A stretch of 56,443 nucleotides of DNA from an uncultured Oscillospiraceae bacterium (GTDB taxonomy: Bacteria > Bacillota > Clostridia > Oscillospirales > Oscillospiraceae). The notes beneath the pieces are model-generated. The model was not told the DNA's origin. It made no database searches and saw only the letters and a program-made list of their open reading frames with translations. Where the stretch lies: contig CAKTJC010000017.1 in the NCBI GenBank assembly GCA_934567355.1, positions 1 to 56,443 on the forward strand, read 5' to 3'. Below are positions 24,997-32,841 of the stretch, piece after piece. The translations under genes and the position numbers were made by a program. Positions within the stretch are counted from its first letter, which is position 1. Each line of letters opens with the position of its first letter.

Positions 24997-26124
24997 ATGA
25001 ATATTGCCTTTGATACCTATAAGCAGAAGCTCAATGACTGCCGCCCCGCGCTGGATGGCTTGGCAGATTCCCTGAATGTGGAAGGACTGCGCAACGAGTT
25101 GGAGCGGCTCCATGCCATGCAGGAGGCGCCCGGCTTCTGGGATGACCCGGAAAAGAGCCAGAAGGTCGCCGTGAAAACCCGCCAGACCGAGGCGAAAATT
25201 GCCCGTTATGAGAAGATGTGCGCAACCTGGGATGATCTGATGACCATCTGCGAAATGGCTGCCGAGGAGGACGACGACTCCATGCTGGAGGAGCTCCAGA
25301 ACGGCTATGAGATGCTGGCCGAGGAGATGGAGGTCTGCCGCCTGGAGACCCTGCTTACCGGCCATTACGACAAAAACAATGCGCTGATGAGCTTCCACGC
25401 CGGTGCAGGCGGTACCGAAGCACAGGATTGGTGCCAGATGCTCTACCGCATGTACACCCGCTGGGCAGAGCGGCACGGGTTCACTTATAAAATTCTGGAT
25501 TACCTGGAAGGCGATGAGGCTGGCCTCAAATCCGCCGACATCATGATCGAGGGCGAAAATGCCTATGGCTTCCTGAAGGGGGAGAACGGCGTCCATCGTC
25601 TGGTTCGGGTTTCTCCCTTCGATTCCAATGCCCGTCGGCAGACCTCCTTCTCGGCCATTGAGGTCATCCCCGACATCGAGGATGAAAGTCAGGATGTTGA
25701 GATCCGTCCTGAGGATTATGAAATGCAGGTCTACCGTTCCTCCGGCGCGGGCGGCCAGCACATCAACAAAACTTCCTCTGCCGTCCGCCTGATCCACAAG
25801 GCCACCGGCATTGTAGTGTCCTGCCAGACGGAGCGCAGCCAGTTCCAGAACAAGGAGACCTGCCTGCGCATGCTGCGCAGCAAGCTGGTGGAGATCAAGG
25901 AGCGGGAGCACCTGGATAAGATCTCCGATATTAAGGGTGTGCAGCAGAAGATCGAGTGGGGCAGCCAGATCCGCAACTATGTGTTTATGCCCTATACGCT
26001 TGTGAAGGATACCCGTACCGGCTGTGAGACCTCCAACGTCAATGCGGTGATGGACGGCGCGCTCGATCCCTTCATCGAGAGCTATCTCAATTGCTTGGCG
26101 ACCGGCAATTGGGTGCAGAAGTAA
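24997..26124 (+). CDS. prfB: Peptide chain release factor 2
   Basis: The 375-residue protein has the N-terminal coiled coil, the anticodon-like SPF motif (VSPFDSNARR) that reads UGA/UAA stops, and the catalytic GGQ (SGAGGQHINK) that releases the peptide. It is readable in one frame from an ATG. The position where most bacteria have the autoregulatory CTTTGAC frameshift (before the helix aligned to E. coli DYDAKKERL) here reads CCCTGAATG in frame, with no internal Shine-Dalgarno, so the frameshift control is absent. Confidence 0.97.
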   Translation: MNIAFDTYKQKLNDCRPALDGLADSLNVEGLRNELERLHAMQEAPGFWDDPEKSQKVAVKTRQTEAKIARYEKMCATWDDLMTICEMAAEEDDDSMLEELQNGYEMLAEEMEVCRLETLLTGHYDKNNALMSFHAGAGGTEAQDWCQMLYRMYTRWAERHGFTYKILDYLEGDEAGLKSADIMIEGENAYGFLKGENGVHRLVRVSPFDSNARRQTSFSAIEVIPDIEDESQDVEIRPEDYEMQVYRSSGAGGQHINKTSSAVRLIHKATGIVVSCQTERSQFQNKETCLRMLRSKLVEIKEREHLDKISDIKGVQQKIEWGSQIRNYVFMPYTLVKDTRTGCETSNVNAVMDGALDPFIESYLNCLATGNWVQK

Positions 26125-26181
26125 TTTGCTTCACCCCAGGGTAGAAGCTGCGAGTATTTTTTGAGAATTCAGGAAAAATGC

Positions 26182-26210
26182 TTGCTTTTTCTGCGTATGT
26201 GTGCTATACT
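26182..26210 (+). promoter_or_regulatory. Promoter of secG
   Basis: TTGCTT (26182-26187), 17 bp and TATACT (26205-26210), 86 bases before the ATG. Confidence 0.6.
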
Positions 26211-26295
26211 CGTCCATACGAGTGTGGTTTGCTTACTGAAAGCGAGCCGTATTATATTCGCTGCACGCGGATGGTGCGGAGGGAGGTTTGGAAAT

Positions 26296-26526
26296 ATGAA
26301 AACTGTTCTGATTATTCTGGAGGCTCTGGCAAGCCTGGCTCTGACGGTTGTCGTGCTGCTGCAGTCCGGCAAGGAAGCAGGTCTGTCCGGCGCACTGTCC
26401 GGCTCCTCCGATTCCTATCTCAGCAAGAATAAGAAGGGTGGCATGGATCAGGTTTTGGCATCTTCCACCAAGTGGATCGCCATCGTCTGGGTTGTGCTTA
26501 CTCTGGTTCTGAGCCTGGTTCATTGA
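26296..26526 (+). CDS. secG: Preprotein translocase subunit SecG
   Basis: ATG 26296 follows GGAGGG. The 76-residue protein has two helices (3-21 and 53-74) joined by a loop with LQSGKEAGLSGA and a GSSDSYLSKNK stretch, the SecG layout. It assists SecYEG channel function. The frame is open upstream to 26161, but the extension lacks a ribosome-binding site and spans the promoter. A terminator follows, so the usual secG-rnr-smpB linkage is not seen here. Confidence 0.93.
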   Translation: MKTVLIILEALASLALTVVVLLQSGKEAGLSGALSGSSDSYLSKNKKGGMDQVLASSTKWIAIVWVVLTLVLSLVH

Positions 26527-26552
26527 TTTGAAGCATGGTAAGTTGAACATAC

Positions 26553-26588
26553 GACCGCAGGATTTCATCCTGCGGTCTTTGCTATTTT
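26553..26588 (+). terminator. Rho-independent terminator of secG
   Basis: GACCGCAGGA (26553-26562), loop TTTCA, TCCTGCGGTC (26568-26577), then TTTGCTATTTT. Confidence 0.85.
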
Positions 26589-26593
26589 GACGG

Positions 26594-26622
26594 GTGACAT
26601 TTGTTTGCGGCGGTGGTATAAT
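26594..26622 (+). promoter_or_regulatory. Promoter of pepD
   Basis: GTGACA (26594-26599), 17 bp and TATAAT (26617-26622). Confidence 0.7.
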
Positions 26623-26680
26623 AAGAGTGTCATGAAGAAATCAAAAGTTCATCGTACACCATGGAAAGGAGTACATTTTT

Positions 26681-28123
26681 ATGAGTGAAAAAAGGCTGGC
26701 CGGTTTGGAACCGGGTGCCGTATTCGGATACTTCGAGGAGCTCTGCGCCATTCCTCACGGCTCCCGAAACACGAAGGCAATCAGCGACTACCTTGTGGCC
26801 TTTGCGAAGGAGCAGGGAGTCCGCTGCATTCAGGATGAGAGCAATAATATTATTATGTTTGTAGATGGTACCTGCGGCATGGAGGAGCACGAGCCCGTGA
26901 TTTTGCAGGGACATATGGATATGGTCTGCGAGAAGGATGCGGACTGCCAGATCAATATGCAGACTGATGGTCTGGACGTTTGTCACGACGGTGTTTCCGT
27001 CTATGCCCGGGGCACTACGCTGGGCGGTGACGACGGAATTGCTGTCGCCTACGCCATGACGCTGGCTGCTGATAAAACCATTCTCCATCCGCCGCTGGAG
27101 ATCATCATCACCGTGGATGAGGAGATCGGCATGCTCGGTGCCAATGCAATCGATGTGTCCATGCTGAGGGGCAGAAAAATGATCAACCTGGATTCCGAGG
27201 CAGAGGGGATTTTTACAGTCTCCTGCGCCGGTGGAGCCAGAGCAACGATTTCTCTGAAGGTTAACCGAAAAATGGTCTATGGTCCCTGCGTCCGCCTGAG
27301 TGTGGATGGATTGCAGGGCGGCCATTCCGGCGCGGACATTCATCGCAATCGAGCCAATGCCAACAAAGTCATGGGCGAATTTATGAGCCGCATCCTGAAG
27401 CTGATGCCTCTGTGCCTGACTTCCTTTGTCGGCGGAAATCAGGATAATGCGATTCCGCGTGCCTGTCAGGCAAATGTGGTTGCAATGGGGATCGGCCTGG
27501 AGCGGATCAATGATATTGCGGCTCAGCTTCAGGCGGAGATCCGGGAGCAATACGATGAGCCGGACGCCTCCGTTCAGGCCTTTGATGTGGATGCACTGGG
27601 CGGCAACAGCCTGACCACCGAGGACACTGCCCGGGTCGTGGCGCTGCTCTGTGCGGCGCCCAACGGGGTGCAGAGCTATAGCGTCGATATTCCCGGCCTG
27701 GTTCAAACAAGCCTGAATCTGGGTATCGCGAAGCTGGGTGAGCTGTTTTCTGCCACCTTCTCCGTGCGCAGCAGTGTGAACAAAGAGAAGCAGGATGTGC
27801 TGGAGCAGCTGAAAAAGCTCTGTGAATTCTACGAAGGAAATTATTCCCAATGCGGAGAGTACCCGGCGTGGGAATACCGCAAGGATTCTGTCCTGCGGGA
27901 TACCATGGTGAACATTTATACCGAAATGTTCGGAAAAGAGCCGAAGGTGCTTGCCATTCATGCAGGACTTGAATGCGGTCTGCTGAGCGAGAAGCTCCCT
28001 GGGCTGGATGCCGTCTCCATCGGCCCGCAGATGCACGACATTCACACCAGCCGCGAAAAGCTGGAAATCGCTTCCACCGCCCGTGTCTGGAATTTCCTCT
28101 GCCGGGTGCTGAAGGAACTGTAA
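26681..28123 (+). CDS. pepD: Aminoacyl-histidine dipeptidase (M20 family)
   Basis: The 480-residue protein has the PepD length and metal ligands: GHMDMV (first His/Asp), GTTLGGDDG (bridging Asp), DEEIGM (catalytic Glu), NLDSEAEG and a late His in AIHAGLECG. A dimerisation/lid domain is inserted between. It hydrolyses Xaa-His and other dipeptides in the cytoplasm. AAAGGAG precedes the ATG. It is monocistronic and converges on ychF. Confidence 0.95.
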   Translation: MSEKRLAGLEPGAVFGYFEELCAIPHGSRNTKAISDYLVAFAKEQGVRCIQDESNNIIMFVDGTCGMEEHEPVILQGHMDMVCEKDADCQINMQTDGLDVCHDGVSVYARGTTLGGDDGIAVAYAMTLAADKTILHPPLEIIITVDEEIGMLGANAIDVSMLRGRKMINLDSEAEGIFTVSCAGGARATISLKVNRKMVYGPCVRLSVDGLQGGHSGADIHRNRANANKVMGEFMSRILKLMPLCLTSFVGGNQDNAIPRACQANVVAMGIGLERINDIAAQLQAEIREQYDEPDASVQAFDVDALGGNSLTTEDTARVVALLCAAPNGVQSYSVDIPGLVQTSLNLGIAKLGELFSATFSVRSSVNKEKQDVLEQLKKLCEFYEGNYSQCGEYPAWEYRKDSVLRDTMVNIYTEMFGKEPKVLAIHAGLECGLLSEKLPGLDAVSIGPQMHDIHTSREKLEIASTARVWNFLCRVLKEL

Positions 28124-28129
28124 AAGATC

Positions 28130-28167
28130 AAAAATACGAGGCCGTTCCCCAAAAGAGGACGGCCTCG
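28130..28167 (-). terminator. Rho-independent terminator of ychF
   Basis: CGAGGCCGT (28138-28146) pairs with ACGGCCTCG (28159-28167); on the minus strand TATTTTTGATCTTTT follows. The plus-strand side has few Ts, so it serves mainly ychF. Confidence 0.8.
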
Positions 28168-28184
28168 TTGAACGTTATAAGGGT

Positions 28185-29282
28185 TTATACGTTGAAAAGG
28201 AAATTGACAATATCGCCGTCTTTCATGACGTAGTCCTTGCCCTCGCTTCTGACGAGTCCTTTTGCCTTGGCAGCCGCCATCGTACCGCAGGCCTTCATAT
28301 CCTCAAAGGCGATAACCTCGGCGCGGATAAAGCCCCGCTCAAAATCCGTATGGATTTTACCCGCGGCCTGGGGCGCCTTGGTGCCTTTTTTGATGGTCCA
28401 GGCACGGCACTCATCACTTCCGGCAGTGAGGAAGGAAATCAGACCCAGCAGCGCGTAGCTGCTCTTAATCAGCCGGTCAAGACCGGATTCCTGCACGCCC
28501 AGCTCTTCCATGAACATCGCCTTTTCCTCGGGGTCATCCAGCTCCGCAATGTCGGCCTCCAGCTTGGCACAGATGGGCAGCACCTGGCTGCCTTCTTTTT
28601 CTGCCAGTTCCTTCACCGCCATGTAATGCCGGTTGCTTTCCGGGTCGTTGACTTCGCTCTCTCCCAGGTTGGCCACATAAATGGTCTTTTTCAGTGTCAG
28701 CAGATCGCTGGTGCCGATCAGTGCCATGTCCTCTTCGCTGCACTCAAAGGTACGTGCCAGCTTCCCCTCGTTCAGATGTGCCAGCAGCTCGGTGAAAACC
28801 TCAGCCTCGTGCAGGAAACGCTTGTCGCCGCCCTTGGCTGCCTTCTGGCATTTGTCGATCCGGCGCTCTACCATCTCAATATCAGCCATAACAAGCTCCA
28901 GGTTGATGATGTCAATGTCGCGCAGAGGGTCAGTGGAGCCCTCCACATGGGTCACGTTGGAATCCTCAAAGCAGCGAACCACATGCACAATGGCATCGGT
29001 GGTGCGAATATTGCTCAGGAACTTGTTGCCCAAACCTTCACCCTTGGATGCACCCTTCACCAGTCCTGCAATGTCCACAAACTCAATCACAGCAGGCGTC
29101 ACCTTTTTGGGATTGTGAAGCTGCGCCAGCCAGTCCAGCCGCTCATCAGGAACGGAAACCACACCCACATTGGGATCAATGGTGCAGAATGCATAGTTGT
29201 CAGCAGGGACGCCTGCATTTGTAATTGCATTAAACAGAGTGGACTTTCCCACATTGGGCAGGCCAACAATACCTAATTTCAT
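28185..29282 (-). CDS. ychF: YchF/OLA1-family ATPase
   Basis: The 365-residue protein has the Obg-like G domain with G1 GLPNVGKS, G3 DIAGLVKGAS, and G4 changed to NLGE as in ATP-preferring YchF, plus a coiled-coil insert and a C-terminal TGS domain (about 280-363: SDECRAWTIKKG ... GDIVNFLFNV). It binds ribosomes and influences translation and oxidative-stress responses. GAAGGAG precedes the ATG. It is monocistronic with its own promoter. Confidence 0.97.
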   Translation of the reverse strand: MKLGIVGLPNVGKSTLFNAITNAGVPADNYAFCTIDPNVGVVSVPDERLDWLAQLHNPKKVTPAVIEFVDIAGLVKGASKGEGLGNKFLSNIRTTDAIVHVVRCFEDSNVTHVEGSTDPLRDIDIINLELVMADIEMVERRIDKCQKAAKGGDKRFLHEAEVFTELLAHLNEGKLARTFECSEEDMALIGTSDLLTLKKTIYVANLGESEVNDPESNRHYMAVKELAEKEGSQVLPICAKLEADIAELDDPEEKAMFMEELGVQESGLDRLIKSSYALLGLISFLTAGSDECRAWTIKKGTKAPQAAGKIHTDFERGFIRAEVIAFEDMKACGTMAAAKAKGLVRSEGKDYVMKDGDIVNFLFNV

Positions 29283-29375
29283 ATATACTCATTCTCCTTC
29301 AATTTTCCTTGACTTTCAAGAGGTTTCAGCTGTTACTCCATTTCCGTGTTGACGAAAACACATTATCGCCCGTGA

Positions 29376-29404
29376 ATTATAGCATATCACATTCTTTTTC
29401 TCAA
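29376..29404 (-). promoter_or_regulatory. Promoter of ychF
   Basis: On the minus strand TTGAGA (29404-29399), 17 bp and TATAAT (29381-29376). Confidence 0.75.
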
Positions 29405-29640
29405 GCCATTGCTTGAAAAAAACTCTCGGCCTGGTTGTGATTTTTTTGGAGCCTCTTGTAGTCTTTGCATCTTGCCGACGAACGGATCAAATTCCTTTCG
29501 TATAATTGACTTCCTGTTCCGGCGAAGAGCACAAACATTCGGTCAGCTTTTTCGACATGCTGTCAATCCTGGTGATGCAGATATTGCAGTTCTCGATTTG
29601 TCATAGGCAGGAATATTCCTCGTATTTACAGAGCAAGTGA
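29405..29640. other. Intergenic stretch with no recognised feature
   Basis: Between the ychF promoter and the next promoter I see no gene, RNA or repeat. A 65-codon frame at 29409-29606 has no ribosome-binding site and matches nothing I know. Confidence 0.5.
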
Positions 29641-29669
29641 TTGCATAAAGGGAACATATGCTGTATAAT
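29641..29669 (+). promoter_or_regulatory. Promoter of the 29737 lipoprotein gene
   Basis: TTGCAT (29641-29646), 17 bp and TATAAT (29664-29669). Confidence 0.8.
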
Positions 29670-29736
29670 TACCGAAGAAGATACGTGAATCCCTGGGCAT
29701 TCTTATAAAATTTGAGGAAGAAGAGGGGGGAGTTGA

Positions 29737-30939
29737 ATGGATAGAAAAATGCCTATGCGGTTGAAATTGCGGATAAAAGCTCTTTTCGCCGTGCTCGTTG
29801 TGCTTACCTTCCTGCTGAGTGCCTGCGGTACGCAGGGGATGGAAAGCAAGCAGGGGCGAAAAATTCAGAAACGGTGCAAGGAAATTGTATCCATGTACCG
29901 GGATCTTTACGATGCTGCCCCAAAGCAGGAACCGGAAAATCAATGGGATGAACAGACGCTGCCGCAGGAGAGTATCGATGAGATCGAAAATCGTCTGTTG
30001 GATAACGGGCTGAATATTCTCGATTCCAGCGAAGAATGCCCTGATTATTTTGTAAATGCGGAGCGTTTTCACCAATTTTGGGATGCAGTTCAGAACAATC
30101 GGAATGCCAGCCAGGAAATTATCGGAATTCGTTCCTCCGGTGCGCTGTCCTATCGCCTGCTGACGCACCGGGATGGCACCACATATGCTTACAGCCTGAT
30201 TTACTCTCTGGACGGTGAGGAAGACCCTGATTATGAAGTGCATCAGGTTTACGGTGCAGAGCTGACGGAGCAGGAGAATTTCTACTACCGGATCAACCAG
30301 GAGGATGACTGTCACTATGCAAATTATGCATTGATTCGGCTGAAAAAGCCGGATCCGGAGCTTTGGGATTTATATTCCAAATACATTCTCGCCGGGGGAT
30401 ATTCCGCAACCAATATCTTTCTGACGGATTGGACGGAGAAGGATTTTACGAAGCTCTGCTTCAATGACCTTTGGGAATACCTGTACCGTTATCAGAACGG
30501 AACACAATTTTGGCCGGATGGCTGCGCTTACGACGAAGACCGCGGCTGCTATCTGATCCCGGCAGAGAAATTCGAGTCGGCGGTGCTCCCGTTTTTTCGG
30601 CTGGATGTGCAGACACTTCGGCAGCTGGCGCAGTATGACGCACAGACGGATACCTACCCCTGGCACCAGGTGGACAGCAATGACTATGCGTTTTACCTGA
30701 GCTATTACACCATCGAGCCGGAATTAATTGCCTGCCGAACCAATGCGGACGGTACGCTCTCGCTGACTGTTCAGGCGCTTTCTACCGATCTTGGGATCGA
30801 CTGCCTGTTTTCGCACGAGGTGACGGTACGTCCCATGGAGGAAGGCGGCTTCCAGTTTGTCGGGAATAAAATGCTGTCACAAACGGAACGAGGGCTTCCT
30901 TTCTGTGAACCGAGATTGACCTGGGAAAAGGCAGGTTAA
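29737..30939 (+). CDS. Lipoprotein of unknown function
   Basis: The 400-residue protein has a basic N-terminus (MDRKMPMRLKLRIK), a hydrophobic segment and a lipobox LLSAC (Cys ~29), so it should be anchored outside the membrane. The mature part is acidic and rich in Tyr and Trp, with no motif I can name. GGGGGGAG precedes the ATG and a near-consensus promoter lies upstream. The nitroreductase gene follows after 25 bases, perhaps on the same transcript; no functional link is evident. Confidence 0.8.
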   Translation: MDRKMPMRLKLRIKALFAVLVVLTFLLSACGTQGMESKQGRKIQKRCKEIVSMYRDLYDAAPKQEPENQWDEQTLPQESIDEIENRLLDNGLNILDSSEECPDYFVNAERFHQFWDAVQNNRNASQEIIGIRSSGALSYRLLTHRDGTTYAYSLIYSLDGEEDPDYEVHQVYGAELTEQENFYYRINQEDDCHYANYALIRLKKPDPELWDLYSKYILAGGYSATNIFLTDWTEKDFTKLCFNDLWEYLYRYQNGTQFWPDGCAYDEDRGCYLIPAEKFESAVLPFFRLDVQTLRQLAQYDAQTDTYPWHQVDSNDYAFYLSYYTIEPELIACRTNADGTLSLTVQALSTDLGIDCLFSHEVTVRPMEEGGFQFVGNKMLSQTERGLPFCEPRLTWEKAG

Positions 30940-30964
30940 AAAATATAACGAAGGAGAAATGGTT

Positions 30965-31483
30965 ATGTACGACTTTTTGAATCTGGCGCGGGAGCGCTAC
31001 TCTGTCCGCCGCTATCGGGAAACGCCGGTGGAGCAGGAGAAAATCGATGCCATTCTGACTGCCGCAAGCCTTGCACCCACTGCGCGGAACAATCAGCCCC
31101 AAAAGATTTACGTCGTCACCAGTGAGGACGCGAGAAAAGCGCTGGCGGAAATAACCCCCTGCACATTTCATGCGCCCGTGGTTTTTGCCATTGGCTACGA
31201 TGAGTCCCGCAGCGCCAAGGGGATGATTTACGATGGCTACGATTTCGGCAATACGGATGCGGCCATTGTCTGCACCCATATGATGCTGGAGGCCACTGCG
31301 CAGGGGCTGGGCACCTGCTGGGTCGGCTACTTCAATGAAGAAAAGGTGAAGGCGGCTTTGGGCATCCCGGAAGGGATCCACATTTGTGATCTGCTGCCTA
31401 CCGGTTATGCGGCGGAGGACTCCGCCCCGTCTGACAGGCATGCTTCCAGCCGCGAGGCAGCAGAGATGGTCACATACCTGTAA
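30965..31483 (+). CDS. Nitroreductase-family flavoprotein
   Basis: ATG 30965 has GGAG at 8 bases; the ATG at 30959 is too close to it. The 172-residue protein has the FMN-binding RYSVRRYRETPV opening, APTARNNQP, and the GLGTCWVGYF segment of the NfsA/FRP-like family. It lacks the iron-sulfur extension. It probably reduces a quinone, nitro or enone compound with NAD(P)H; the substrate is unknown. Confidence 0.92.
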   Translation: MYDFLNLARERYSVRRYRETPVEQEKIDAILTAASLAPTARNNQPQKIYVVTSEDARKALAEITPCTFHAPVVFAIGYDESRSAKGMIYDGYDFGNTDAAIVCTHMMLEATAQGLGTCWVGYFNEEKVKAALGIPEGIHICDLLPTGYAAEDSAPSDRHASSREAAEMVTYL

Positions 31484-31527
31484 CGAATTCGCCAAAACAG
31501 AAATAGATTGTTTGGAAAAAATGTGAA

Positions 31528-31556
31528 TTGAAACTTTGCTTTCCCTGCTGTAGTAT
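31528..31556 (+). promoter_or_regulatory. Candidate promoter of the mannan locus
   Basis: TTGAAA (31528-31533), 17 bp and TAGTAT (31551-31556), 60 bases before the GH5 gene. Confidence 0.65.
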
Positions 31557-31615
31557 GGAGTCAGTATACGGAAAGGGCTTTGAATGCCTTACCGGGTGTT
31601 AGCAGGAGGGAGAGA

Positions 31616-32782
31616 ATGAGGCGATTCGGTTCAGTTTTGGCGGCGCTGGTTTTATTTGCCGCAGCGATCGGCGGCGCAGCAACTGCGCTAGGGGACAATT
31701 TTTCAAATGGGCAAATCGTCCATTTGTCGGCGGAGGAACGACAGGAGGAAGATATGAGTGCACTGGAATTTGCTGCGGCAATGAAAATCGGCTGGAATCT
31801 GGGTAATACTTTCGATGCGCCGGGCGGAGAGACTGCTTGGGGAAATCCCGTTACAACAAATGAGCTGCTTTTGCTGGTCAAGGAGTTGGGCTTTGAAACC
31901 ATCCGTATTCCTGTTTCCTGGGGGAAGCATGTTTCCGCTGCGCCGGACTATCTGATTGACGCGGATTTTTTGGGCCGCGTGGATACTGTCGTGAACCAGG
32001 CGCTGGATGCGGGGCTTTATGTGATCATCAACTCCCATCACGATAATGAGATCTACATGCCCACTCCGGAAAATGCGGAGCAGGGGAAAGGGTATCTGAC
32101 TGCCATCTGGACGCAGATCGCGACCCACTTTGCCGACCGAGATCACCGCCTGGTGTTCGAGACAATGAATGAGCCGCGCGTGACAGGGGTGTCCTATGAG
32201 TGGAATGTGGATACCCGCAGCCCGGATTGTATGGCAGCGGTGAAGGTCGTGAATGAGCTGAATCAGGCATCGCTGGATGCCATCCGAGCAGCCGGCGGGG
32301 AAAATGCCGACCGTTTTGTGATCATCTCGGCCTATGCCGGCAGCCCCAATTCCGCATTGCTTGGCGCGTTTCAGCTTCCCAAGGACAGCGCAGCGGATCG
32401 CCTGATGGTGTCGCTGCATGCCTATACCCCATACAGCTTTGCACTGGATAAAAATTCCGGCGATTCCGTCTTCGGAAAATCGGACGAAAACGAGATCAAA
32501 AAGCTGATTCAAAATGTAAGCTACCGGTATGTAAGAAAGGGGATCCCGGTCATTTTTGACGAAATGGGCTGCCTGGATAAAAATAACCCGGAAGACCGCT
32601 ATGCCTGGTGCGTGGCGTTCATCTCCGCTGCGAAGGAAAATGGCATTCCATGCATCTGGTGGGATAACGGCTGTGTCAGCGGCGACGGTGAAAAATTTGG
32701 ACTGATCAACAGACGAACGCTGAGCGTATACGAACAGTCGCGAAGTGTCCTCCAAGGTCTGATGGACGCGATTGCGGATTAA
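31616..32782 (+). CDS. Secreted GH5 endo-beta-glucanase (GH5_4-like)
   Basis: ATG 31616 follows AGGAGGG; the frame is open to 31580. The 388-residue protein has a signal peptide (MRRFGSVLAALVLF, to about 24) and a (beta/alpha)8 GH5 domain: LGNTFDA near 62, INSHHD (His141, His142), acid/base Glu186 in TMNEP, SLHAYTPYSFA near 266, nucleophile Glu316 in IFDEMG, and substrate-stacking Trp349. The HAYTPYSFA and LGNTFDA motifs resemble subfamily 4, active on glucan, xyloglucan or glucomannan. It leads a mannan locus, so glucomannan is the likely target. No carbohydrate-binding module is attached. Confidence 0.92.
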   Translation: MRRFGSVLAALVLFAAAIGGAATALGDNFSNGQIVHLSAEERQEEDMSALEFAAAMKIGWNLGNTFDAPGGETAWGNPVTTNELLLLVKELGFETIRIPVSWGKHVSAAPDYLIDADFLGRVDTVVNQALDAGLYVIINSHHDNEIYMPTPENAEQGKGYLTAIWTQIATHFADRDHRLVFETMNEPRVTGVSYEWNVDTRSPDCMAAVKVVNELNQASLDAIRAAGGENADRFVIISAYAGSPNSALLGAFQLPKDSAADRLMVSLHAYTPYSFALDKNSGDSVFGKSDENEIKKLIQNVSYRYVRKGIPVIFDEMGCLDKNNPEDRYAWCVAFISAAKENGIPCIWWDNGCVSGDGEKFGLINRRTLSVYEQSRSVLQGLMDAIAD

Positions 32783-32794
32783 ATGAAACAGCAG

Positions 32795-32823
32795 CAATAG
32801 CCCCGGATCTCCCGGGGCTATTG
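32795..32823 (+). terminator. Hairpin between the GH5 and GH36 genes
   Basis: CAATAGCCCCGG (32795-32806) pairs perfectly with CCGGGGCTATTG (32812-32823). No T-run follows, so it may stabilise mRNA ends or attenuate rather than terminate. Confidence 0.55.
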
Positions 32824-32841
32824 CCGGAGAAAGGGCAGAAT

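Noticed and set aside
24984..25014. CTTTGAT near the prfB start as a possible programmed frameshift, with a GTG start in the other frame
   Set aside because: It lies about 20 codons before the position of the known frameshift, lacks the internal Shine-Dalgarno, and the zero frame has its own ATG.
29409..29606. A 65-codon frame in the gap after ychF
   Set aside because: No ribosome-binding site, no similarity that I recognise and no conserved motif.
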